Below are positions 21,863 to 33,800 of a stretch of 64,000 nucleotides of DNA, in pieces (position 1 is the first letter of the stretch; every line of letters begins with the position of its first letter). The stretch is from Microstegium vimineum. Its lineage: Eukaryota; Streptophyta; Magnoliopsida; Poales; Poaceae. Made by a program: the position numbers and the translations under genes. Below the pieces are notes generated by a model. That model saw only the letters and a program-made list of their open reading frames with translations, searched no databases and was not told the DNA's origin. The DNA is taken from NCBI GenBank assembly GCA_022036555.1, contig CM039130.1, positions 18,564,570 to 18,628,569 on the forward strand. Reading direction: 5' to 3'.

Positions 21863-24800
21863 CTGCCAAAACACAGGAAAACGTTTGTGAACAAAAAAAA
21901 ATGCCAAGAGGAGCAATCTCCAACTCATAGATAAGCTAAACATATTCCCAGAACAATAAGTGAGCAAGATCACCTTGCTCAAATGGACATCGCGCTGGAT
22001 CTTCTCCAAAATAAAGCGCTAATGCATCTGCATTTCGGCCCTGCAGGTGTCAAGATAGAGGAGCTTAGGATTAAATTTGGAATTGCAATCTGAACAATCG
22101 GTTAAGACCTTACAACTTTTTTGTTAGTTTCACATCCACAACCCTACATGCTGTTCTATGTATGTTGTATGGCATGGCTAACAGCATCATTAGGACCATC
22201 TAGAGCTGGCAATGGATTAACATCCACGTCCACTGGAGCTGATCCAAATAAAATCTAACCCTCCCGAAGCATTTATCCAGTCCAATCCATTAATACTTCC
22301 TATGTGTCCAATCCAATCCAACCCACCTGCCTGTTTATCCAAATCCAATCGAACATCTAGAGGATGGTCACACCGGTTCGTGCACGCTGAGTAAAGGAGC
22401 AATAGTACCAGAAGCCAGACGGCATCTACATGCATGACACCGGAGGGGGAGGCGGGGGCTGGTGCGGGCGGTCTCAGAATCAACAGAAGCGGCGGCATAT
22501 CGTCGGCCGCAGCATCCATCGATGGCGGGCCCGGGGCCAGGGCCAGCACGGGTGGTCTTGGCATCAACGGAAGCGGCAGCCCGCCGTTGCAGCTTCGGCC
22601 TCCAATGGTGGCGGGGACTCGCCGCAGTGGCAGAGTTGCCTGACCAAGCGAGCTGGAGATGTTGTCGCCGCCGCGCGCTGTGAAGGCGCCGCCAGGGAGA
22701 GAGATTGAGAAGAGAGGTCCAATGAATTTTGGATATAGGTTTTTTAGTCCAAACCAATCCGGACACATTGGGTCTCACAGAAATGGATATCCACGCCCAA
22801 CAACAACAATCAATCCAAAACGGGTTAAGTCCGTTTGGATTGTGGATGATCCAAATCCACTTTCAGGTCTAGGACCATATAAACGAACATAGATGCAAGC
22901 AGAATGTGCACCATAGGGTTGAATTACATGGATGCTAGAAATATGCTTAACGTCACCATGCTGCCGTTGAAGGCATATTAATCATGATTTGACACAAGAG
23001 AAGAGTAGCAGGTTGTAACAAAAAACAAATTATGTGTATTTTGGACAAAACCCCAAATGTAGTGGGTTTTGCGCAATTTCCCAAATAAATAATATGGTCG
23101 AACTTTGGAAAAAAAAAGGCAAATTTTTTTTTTTCTCGAATGCGCAGGAGAACTGTGCATCAATATATTAAGAAGAAAAGGAGGAGGAAAGAATCCCAGT
23201 ACAAATGTTACAGAGACAAGGGTCTGTAACACACCCTAAAATAACACATAAAAACTTTCTTTCTAGAGTAAAAGAACAGAACACGACCGGACCACAAGAC
23301 CCAAAAAGAGCTAGGAGGTAATGGCTAGGACAAGGAGATGAGAAACTCCTCGAGCCCCTGCTTGTGCCCACTACTGTGCTTCTTCCCTAAAGACCGAGAT
23401 GGCCCTCGGCAGATTAGGGGTTCCTCCATCAAACACACAGTAATTGCGATGCTTCCATATTAACCATGCTCCCAAAATAATGATGGAGTTGAACCCCTTC
23501 TTTACTTGACCAGAAAGTCTGCTGCTAACTCTCTCCCACCAGTCCATAAACATCAGATCATCCAACTGTGGGGCCATAGCTTGTAGTCCAAACATTTTTA
23601 GGATGTCGTACCATATTTGCCGGGCAAAAACACAAGAGATCAGAAGATGGTTAATAGTTTCACCATCCTGATCACAGAGAGGGCACCGAGAAGGATGGTC
23701 GAGACCCCGACGAGCAAGTCTATCAGCTGTCCAACATCTGTTATGGGCTACTGTCCACATGAAGAACTTGCACTTCCCAGGGGCCCAGGTCTTCCAAATC
23801 CTCTCGCAAGTGCTGAAGTGAGTGGCTCCTATGAACAAAGCCTCATAGGCTGATTTATTTGAATAACTACCGGAGGCTGAAAATTTCCAGAAGTGTGTAT
23901 CTTCCACTTCAGGCTGCAGCACTACACTTGATAGAAGCCCCCAAAGGTGAAGGTACTCAACCAGAACAGGCACAACTAAAGCACCTCTAATATCAGAAAT
24001 CCATTTCCCCCCTGTAATAGCATCATAGACTGTTCTTTTTCTAGCTCTGACAGCTATAGAGTTGAATAAGTGTGGAAGGGCCTGTTGTAAACTTTGACCA
24101 TGAAGCCATCTATCAGTCCAGAATCTAGTATTTTTTCCATTTCCTACAACTGTCTTAACAGCCATAGAGAAGAAAGCATGGACTTGAGACTGAGCTTGGA
24201 CAGGGAAAAACGCCCAAGCTTTGTTGGGTTCTATTTTCTGCAGCCATAACCATCTGAGTTTCAGAGCCCATCCCAACTTCTGAAGGTCAAAAATACCAAG
24301 GCCCCCAAGATTTAACGGTCTAGTAACCTTTGGCCAAGCCAGCAAACAATGACCCCCTCTTGCATCTCTTCTACCCTTCCATAGAAATCCTCTCCTTATC
24401 TTGTCAATAGCCTTCAAAACCCATGGGGGAAGGTCAAGTGCCATGACGATGTAGATCAGCATTGAGGTGAGGACAGATTGAACCAGGACCATTCTCCCTT
24501 TTTTGTTAAGGAGATCAGCCTTCCAACTTGGGAGTCGGTCTGCTATTTTATCAATGATGGGTTGGAGCTGTTGTTTGGTGAGCTTATAAGGAGAAAGGGG
24601 GACCCCAAGGTATTTACATGGGAACTCTGAAAGCTGACAAGGCAAGGCCTCCTGCAGGATTGCTCAATCATCCTCACTACACCTTATAGGGAGAACACTA
24701 CTTTTCTGTAGGTTTGTAGTAAGGCCAGAGGCATTTCCAAAAAGTTGCAAGATATCCAAGATAATTTCTATGTCACTGGTTGCCGGTCGTAAGAAAAGAA

Positions 24801-27800
24801 CCACATCATCGGGAGATCCTATGCTCCAGTGCCCTTGTAGCAAGCGGCTGCAACAATCCTTCATCCGCAGCTTTCTTCACTAAGTGACATAACACATCCA
24901 TGACTAAAATGAAGAGCATAGGTGACAAAGGGTCCCCTTGCCTGAGACCACGCTGATGCTGTATCCTTTCCCCAATAGAGCCATTCAGCATCACTTGAGT
25001 GGAGGAAGTGGCAAGCAATCCGCTGATAATATCACACCAGACAGGGCCAAAACCCAGATGCCTCAGAACCTCTAAGAGAAAAGGCCAAGACACTGAATCA
25101 AAAGCCTTAGTGATGTCTAACTTTAAAAGAATACGGGCTTGTTTCTGTTGGTGAAGGAGTTTCGTAGTATGATGAACCAGCATGAAGTTGTCAAGGATGA
25201 AACGACCTTTTATGAAAGCACTCTGATTAGGGGAGACCAACTGGTTTAGATAGGCAGCAAGCCTGTTAGCTAGGACTTTTGTTATGAGCTTGGCAAAAGA
25301 GTGCACTAGGCTGATAGGCATGTAATCTTTGACGTTTAAAGCGTCCTCTTTCTTTGGAAGGAGGGTTATGAAGGCTGAGTTGAGCACCTCAAAATTAGTA
25401 AACTTTCTGCTCCAAACAGCAGATAGTGCAGCCATAATATCTGATTTTATGATCTGCCAACATACCTTATAAAATTTCCCTGTGAAGCCATCAGGGCCAG
25501 GGGCTTTGTCAGACGGTAAGGAGTTAATAGATTTCCAAACTTCCTCTTCTGAGAAAGGTGCTTCCAATTCATTGAGATCAAAATTTGGCATGCCTATTTC
25601 TGTCAAGCTGACTGTCACTTCCCTGTCACTGTTTTTCCCCAACAGATTGTTGTAGAAGTCAAAAATAATCTCCTCTTTCTCTTCATGCTTGGTGAGAATA
25701 ACCCCCTCATCATTTATCAGTTTACTAATGAAGTTTTTCCTCTTTCGATGGCGAGCATGTGCATGAAACAAAGCTGTATTGGCATCACCCTCACTTAGCC
25801 AACTTATGCGAGATCTGCTTCTTGCAATGGTGCGCTGCAAGGAGGAAAGAGCTAAGCAGTGAGGAGTGAGTTTGTTTTTTAACCAAAGCTCAAGCCTAGA
25901 AAGACCACGGATATCCTGGGCAATTTCCAGCTGATGGAGAACTTCCCTAGCAAGAGCCAACTGTGAGTTAACATGCCCGACTTTCTTTTAACTCCAACTT
26001 TGCAACTTTCTCACCGTTACTCTGAATTTTCTTGCCAGGGTGTCAAAAGGACAGTGAGAGGCAGACTCAGAGTCCCAAGCCGTTGCCACAGCCTCCTGGA
26101 ACCCCTCCAGCTTAGTCCAAAAAGCTTCAAAATGGAATCTAGCCTTCCCAGGCTGAACATCGTTTAGCCCAAGGAGAAGGGGGCAGTGATCAGAGCCTTC
26201 AGAGGCGCAGCTCTGCAGGAGGCAGTTGGGAAACAAAAGTTCCCAGTCTATTGAACATAGAACTCTGTCGAGTCTAACAAGCGTTGGCGAGTCCTGGTGA
26301 TTTGACCATGTAAATTTGCGACCCAGCAAAGGCAAATCTTTTAGTTCTAAGTCATTGATAAGCCGACGAAATCTCCCCATCATTGCTCTGTTAATATTAT
26401 CATTGTTCTTGTCTTCAGTTCTTGCAATTAAATTAAAATCTCCAAGCACTACCCATGGCCCAAAACAATCAGCTCTGACATCTCGAAGCTCCTGCATAAA
26501 CTGAATCTTGTTGTCATCTCCTTGAGGGCCATACACACATGTGAGCCACCAGGCTTGCGAACTGGCTGAGAGAAACTGAATTGAAACACTAGAATTATCA
26601 ATTCGGGTGGCACTGGCGGGACCTAGCCCATGGCACCATGCTACCAGAACCCCCCCACTTGCACCATTGGAAGGCAGCTCCACCCAGAAAGGAAAATCGG
26701 AACCAAGCGAAGAAAGAATGCTACCACGAGAAATACCAGTCATTTTTGTTTCCTGCAAGCATACAATCTCTGCCCGAAGAGAAGAAACCAGGGATCTCAC
26801 AGTATCTTGGCGTGCTTTAGAATTTAAGCCATGCACATTCCAACAAATTATCTTGGATGGATTCATTTATCCCATGAAGAGGAACGACCAATGGCGAAAA
26901 AATAACAGCATTCATCCTTCAGCCCCAACGTCAAGCTCCACATCAACAGGGACAGCCCAACCGAAGAGTGCTGCCAGAGCCTGGACATGGACATCAGGGA
27001 GCTTTGCTGAACCAGTGAAAAGCCTGCTATACGCTTCCAGGCTCTGTTGGTCAAAGCCAGCCGTCTCACCTATAAGATCCAGCGCCCGCATCACGGTCTT
27101 CTTAATTCTTGAAGACGCCACACTCCCACTAGCATCCGGCTCCATTCCGGCAATGCGACGGCTGCGCCGCGGAGGAGCACGCGGAGCACAAGAGCGCGAA
27201 CGAAGTCTGTTGGCTCGCGGATTAGGGAGGATTCTTGAAGTCTTCTTCATTACCTTTGTCATAAATCGCCTTCGCCAGCTCGAATTCCGGCTTGAGTTGG
27301 GTGAGCCGGGCCGACTCGAACCGGCCACATAGCTTCCTTGAACGGATACCTCAGCAACCGGAGACAGAGCAGATTCAAAGACCGGAGACAGGCGTGCGGC
27401 CGTAGGCGGAGTTCCAACCGAGGCTGCAACACAACCAGTGGGGGTCTGGTGTGGAGTCCCAGTCAGAACTGCAACGCCAGTAGGCACGGCCAAGGCTACT
27501 ACGCTTGCAGGGAGCGGAGCCATGGCTACGCCGTTCATCTTAGACGATCTTCACCGTCTTCTGAAGTAGGTCTTCAATGACTTAGCCACCATGGAAACCC
27601 CCGCGATGTCCTGACATGCCGCAGGCAAAGGGCCGGCGGTGGTCAACTCCGGCGAAGGGCTCATCGAAGTCAACACAAGCGAGTGGATTGGGATTTCGAC
27701 CTCATCCAGAGGTGGGGGAATACAGACATCAGCTGGGCCACCAAGGAGAGGGCTGGAGGGCCTTATCTCAAGCCCATGGGCTGTAGAGTCACCTTCCTTG

Positions 27801-30800
27801 CACACAGAATTGTGGTAGCAATCCAGCCGAACCGGCGAACAGAGACCCACCTTCGACATCCCAACCGGAAAATCCGGCTCGCGTGGGGGAAAATCCTCAT
27901 CTGTCAGCCCAGGCCTAATAACCAGAGCCGCCAGCTCGTCTAATTTTCTCGGCAAGGACGAGGCGGGAGTTGGACTTGATGACGACTGCGACGCATCGAA
28001 CATCGCGGAAGGCGGCACATCAACTGGTTCCTCGCGAACCGCCCCGAGGTCGGCCACCGCTGAACCAGCTCCCAATCGTTGATGCACAGAACCCCGTGCA
28101 GCGTCATCTCGGGCGTCAGAACCAAGGGCTGCGGAAGCCGGCGAGGAAGACCGCCGGCGTCGCCGCCTCTCATGGTCAGAGTCATGCTGCGACTGGGACG
28201 AAGGAGGAGGATCACCACCATCCGCTCCAGCAATCGGTGAAAGCGAAGCAGCAATCTTGATCTCATACCTCAAAGCACGTATCACAGGGGGGAATTCATC
28301 AACTTCCAGGTCTGCCACCGGTGGCTCAATAATGTCCAAGTCCAAGACAGCCGGTATTTCTTGTAACCGGGAGCACCAAGCTTTGAGACGGAAAGACGAG
28401 TAGTCTCTTCGATTAATCGTATCAGCATGAAGCTCACGCACCCAGCACCATTCATCCAGCAAGTGCTCCGCCGTCTCCAACTCCCAAGCATGCGCCGGTA
28501 TGCCACTCAGAACGATGTCAACAAGCGAGGGCAGCACCACCGCTGTCGAGGCCTTGAACCGAGACCAACGACGGAAGTGCAGGGAGAACGTCGGCAGACG
28601 CAGAGGCCGACCCTCATTGTAAACTCGAATGGCCGCAGCTTCATTGGGAAGGATTAGCGGGCCCTCAACAGGACTCAAACTGTGAAACTCCAACAACTCA
28701 ATCGGGAGCTCATAGCGGCGAGATAACTAGCCCACAAGAACGTCAACCGAAAGAGGTTGTGTGTCTCCAACAATTGAAACCGAGAGTGCCACGCGCAGAT
28801 CATCTTCCGCCCTAGCTATCTTAGCTGAATGATCGATGATGCGACGAGGCCGAGCAGGAACGTCAACGGAGCCGGCTAGAGCACGATCGCTGGCCACAGA
28901 CTCGCCGAACTCATCATCATCTTGGCTAGGCGGCCCACCCGGGCCGTCAGCCATTGACCGCCGGCGCTTTCGCACACGGCGACGACGCCTCCTCCGTGTG
29001 CCTTGATCAGCCGCCGCTCCAGGACCCTCCACGTCGGGCGCAACAGTCGAAACCACCATCTTCTCAGCACCTGAGCCCCCCAGCATGGCCTTAGGGCGTC
29101 ACACACGGAGGACCCGAGATGCCGCCTCGTGCGGGGTCTGGCCACGACCAGCACAGACGGACGCACGGTGGCCAAGCTCCCGGCTCCTGAAGCAGCGAGG
29201 AGCCTTCTGGCAAGAGGCAGCACGATGGGACGGAGAAAAGCAATTAAAGCACCTTCCTCAGAGATCCACCGGTACCGGCCGACGAGACCCGCGCAGCTCC
29301 CGCAGCCGCTGCTTGCGAGCACGGCGGCTTTCGTACCGCTGCCACCTAGCCGCGTCGGGACCCCCCACCAACGAACACTTGCCGGGGCCGCAACTGGACA
29401 ACAATCCTGGGGGCCGGACGAAACTCCACCTCTGGCGGCTGACGCGAGACAGGCGAGGCACCGCCAGAGAGAAGCACGTCCTTAAACGAAGGGACGGGAG
29501 AACCGCCCGAAGAAGAAGACGGACTGGCGTCGCGCCACCGCTCACCCCTGGAGCGGCCTACCTTGGGAAACAGGGAGGACTGTGGAGGCACGAACGAGAG
29601 GGTGGCCGTCGGGCCATGGACAGGCACCGACTTGGGGCTGGTGGACGAGGGGGCCCCTGGAGCGGCCTACCTTGGGAAACAGGGAGGACTGTGGAGGCAC
29701 GAACGAGAGGGTGGCCGTCGGGCCATGGACAGGCACCGACTTGGGGCTGGTGGACGAGGGGGCGCCGGGGAGTGGGGGGTGGCTGGTAGACGAGGGGGCG
29801 CCGGGGGGGTTGGGAGCGAGAGCCATCCGCGGTGGCTCAGTCAAAGCATCATTTTGAACTACATTAAAAAAAAAGGCAAAAATGCAATAATGAAGAGAAC
29901 AACAAAGAATCTTAACTCTAAAAATCAAGTCTTCAAATTAAAAGGAACGCTAGCGAAAACTATGAGTTACCAAATATAAAAATAAATAAATAAAATACTC
30001 AATAGAAACTTTTGGTATAAATTGAAAGCTCTTCTAAATAAATTTATCCTAGTCCATACTATAAATAACAATTAAGATATAGAATAATGTTCAGTGGATT
30101 TTATTTGAGAACAAAGAAATAATCCAGATGATGAAAATACGCTTGTAGAAAACTCGTTATATTGAATTGAAAATATAAAAGTATTAAAAGCTCAAGAAAA
30201 ATGAAAGTAACATATGTCTAGTAGAATAAATAAAGGAACAATGTCAGTTAAAAGTAGCTTATATCTAAACATGTGACAGGGAAAAAAATCGTAGAAACCT
30301 CTTAATACAAATACATAGTGTCAACTAAGAAAATGGCCATAAGATGATTTAAGACAATAAAAAGTGAGTACTAAAGAAATAAATAAAAGTATAACATACA
30401 AAGTTTATGATATGATTACTTTATAATCTTCAAATCCCATAATTCTGAATGGAGTCCTAAACTGTACGTGCTCCCTGTTTTTAATATTTTAGAATTATTG
30501 ATTTTTCTAAAATTATCTTTTAAATTTACAAGTTTATTTCAAATAACTCCCAGCGCCTAATAACCATTTTTGTACTTCTAACATGTGTTATTCATTTTCA
30601 ATTCATTTGTAGAAGCAGAATCCCAGACAACAGTGTTAATGGGTTGTTATAAGGCATGAATGAAATTTGCTATAGGGAGGAAATCATACCACATTAGAAT
30701 AAAGTGAGGTCAAAGATCTAACTTCAGCTTCTGCACCAACGAGGAAATCCTTCAGTGTCTGCCAAAAAGGTAATTCATTTACCACTTTTTAATACATTCA

Positions 30801-33800
30801 AGAAATGATATCAAAATTAAAAGAGCAAGCTGGTACCCACACATAGTTCTAGAAACCGGAAGGTGCACAAAGCCACAAACAAGCCATGTGTATGGTTTCA
30901 TGATCGATGACACTTACCAAGAGGAATCAGTTGCTCTAAATGCAAACTATGGTCACTCAAGCAAACGCCTTAGAATAATTGTTTTGCCTGGGCCATTTGA
31001 AAGCAGCTGACTGGTGTGGGGTTTAATCCCTGCTAATGCTGGGAGTAAAATAGTACTTTTACCATTCTTTTGAAACAATGTCCAGCACATCCCTTGTTTT
31101 CCAGTCATACCACTGGTACAGGTTGGTTTTCTAAACTGTGTACTTAGGTGCAAACAGTACTATAGTCGTGTTAAGTGCAGTTATTAGATTATAAAGATGC
31201 AGCAGCAGTAGTCACTGTTAAGGCCCATATCATCTAGGTCCATACTGGCACGTACTATGGCTATATATATCTACATGAAGACTAATGGAAATATTCTTCC
31301 CTAGTGTCCAAGGTTAGTAACAGTCACCTTGCGGAAGATCTCCGACACAGGACCATCATTTTCAGATGTAGTAAGCTCTTGCTCAACTTTCTCAAGTCCT
31401 TTGTTTACAGCCTGCATTTCCTCTGCTAAAGACTTCAATTGTATCTGCGTTATATCAGTTCTCCAAGAAATGAATCAGTAAATCACTTAAGATTAATATT
31501 CAAAGTGGCCAAATGCCAAAAACTACATTTAGTTTACACCTTTGCCGCCAGCTCTAAGCTAGACAAGTCTTTCGGGAAATCTAGAAGTTCTGGAAGTTTC
31601 TCAGAAAGCACCTGCAAAAACATGACTAACAGTTTAATACACAATTGAAGCATTTTTTTTCTCGAACACGCAGGAGAACTATGCATCATTATGTTAAGAA
31701 GAATAAAGAGGGGGAAAGAAACCCCATACAAAATCACTCCATGGACACTAAGAAAAAAAACTAATTGCCTAGAGAACAGTTTACAACGACCCCTGACCTA
31801 CAAAAACAGTCACTCCGGCAGTAGACCAGTTAGGTAAGATATACCCTTGGCACCTGCAGCCCCCCACAACCTTAACTCATCGAAAGCAAGAGTTAAAACT
31901 CTATTTAAATTTGGTGAAACTCCATTGAACACAGCGATTTCTGTGATTCCAGAGTGTGCAAGCTCCTAAAATGACAATAGAGTTCAAGCCTTTTCTTGCC
32001 AGTCCACCAGCAGCCCTGCTAGCTCTGTCCCACCAAGCCTCAAAGGGTATTTCCCCTATCTGGGGTGAGATGCTTTGCATGCCAACCTTCTGCAACAGGC
32101 CAAACCAAAAATCTCGTGCAAAAACAGAGTCTACCAGAACATGATTTAGTCTCAGCGTCCTGGTCACAAAGAAGGCAATAGAGGGATGGTCAAGACACAT
32201 GATTTATAGTCTCAGCGCCTTGCTATCCTATCTGCTGTCCAGCATCTATTGTGTGCGACAAGCCACATGAAGAAGCGACATTTGACCGGTGAACAGGTCT
32301 TCCAGATCCTCTCCCACGAGAATAGTCTCACTAATCCCTGGAATAAACCCCTATATGCCCATTTTGCTGTATACTGTCCACTTGAGCTTAGTTTCGAAAT
32401 ATGAGAATCCTGTACACCAGGTTGCAGTTCCACATTAGACAGTGTGTCCCAAGGCTCAAGGACTTCCACAATGGCATTCACTGAAAGTGCACCCTGCAGA
32501 TCCAAGATCCATGTCTGGATTGTGAGACCTTCCAGGACAGTGCGTTTATTTGCTTGTCTCTTAGGAATGAGAGCAAACAAATATGGGGCAATATCAGCAA
32601 TACATCGTCGATGGTGTGTTACGACCCCATCTACTGTTCAGGGTCCGGCACAAGTAACAGATGAGTAAGGCAACCAACTTGGGCCAAGGAGATCCATCAG
32701 GCCACGGGCTCAGAACTCCCATGTGTTCAGCCCAGAATGGAACACAGCGTGATCAGCATGCGAACTGTAGCATATAAGCGTGTAATTGAGAGGAGGGAGG
32801 AATCATCGACGAAATATTATTGTAAACATAACTTGCGTCTGCTGCAAGATTCCTCTGAACCCGGCCTTTGCTTTGCTTCCGCCCCCAAACTCTGATCCTG
32901 CTGCTTCCTTCCTCGAATTCTATATGTTTTTTTCTCAAATATGCAGGAGGATAGTTAGGCCAAAACAGCATCCTAACGGCACTAGGACAGTGCTGCTGTC
33001 CTACAGAGGACAACGCTTTCGACTAGCATCTCAGACTAGCATTTGGCATATTCCGGGCTGGCTAGCAGCCTATAAGTATGTACCCCAACCCTTCAAGCAG
33101 GGTATGGCATTGTGTTTGTGTTTGTGAGTAAGAAAACAGAAAATTGCCCCAAACTCTCAGTGTCATCCTCTCTCCGATGAGAGTAAGAATTCTGCTACTT
33201 CCTAGTGTGAGAATTCAGCGACTAACAAGTGGTATCAAAGCCGTAATTTCCTGTAGCCTGAGCATCTCCTGCTCAACTCCCCCTCCAGCCTCGCTCTCAA
33301 CCTTGCAGCAGCCACAGCGACGAGCAACAGCAGCTCCGGCTGCCTCTGTTCAAGCTTCCCCCTCTGTTCAGCCAAGCAGCAGCTCGTCAGAAGTTGTTCC
33401 ATCTCCACGCAACAGCCCCTCGCTGGTGTGCCATGTCCGCAGGACAGTCTCAGCGCTCGGTCACCTCGAGCACGCAGCGGCGGCAGGCGGCCGAGCTCGC
33501 TGCGGCAGAGGAACGCGAGCGAACGGCCAAGTAGACTGCTGCTGCGGCGGCAATAGCGTCGAGGCTGGCAGCGGCAGAGCTGGCAGCAGCCAAGGCGGAG
33601 GCGGAAGCAGCGGCAGCAGTAGCTGCAGCGCGTGCAGCAGCAGCAGAGGTCGAGGCTCTGCGCAGCAGCAACGGCAGCTCCATCGCTGCCGACGACGGCG
33701 CTAATGCAGACCTCGAGTTGCTGGAAAGGGAAACAGCGCGAGGACGAGCTGCGCAGTGGGCAGCTGCACACGCCCATGAGCGTGCTGGCAGCCCAGACAG

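Larger units (their letters stand above)
23124..29865 (-). mobile_element. Full-length L1-type LINE (6742 bp)
   Basis: It is bounded by a perfect 15-bp target duplication, AAAAAAAAAGGCAAA, at 23109-23123 and 29866-29880. The minus-strand 3' end is a poly(A) of 11 (23124-23134) preceded by a small hairpin. ORF1 (about 29826-26912) and ORF2 (26866 to about 23290) are separated by about 45 bp, the usual L1 spacing. Each ORF carries only a few disabling changes, so the insertion is fairly young. It accounts for most of the 8.6-kb formin intron. Confidence 0.92.

Noticed and set aside
22217..22768. Host gene encoding a Pro/Leu-rich 183-residue protein
   Set aside because: It lies wholly inside a hAT-like element with inverted ends and an 8-bp duplication; frames at both edges are terminal repeat sequence.
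26607..27332. Plus-strand open frame of 241 codons
   Set aside because: Antisense to the LINE endonuclease and ORF1; no recognisable motif.
29085..29789. Plus-strand open frame of 234 codons
   Set aside because: Opposite LINE ORF1, Arg/Gly-rich, and created partly by the 109-bp tandem repeat.
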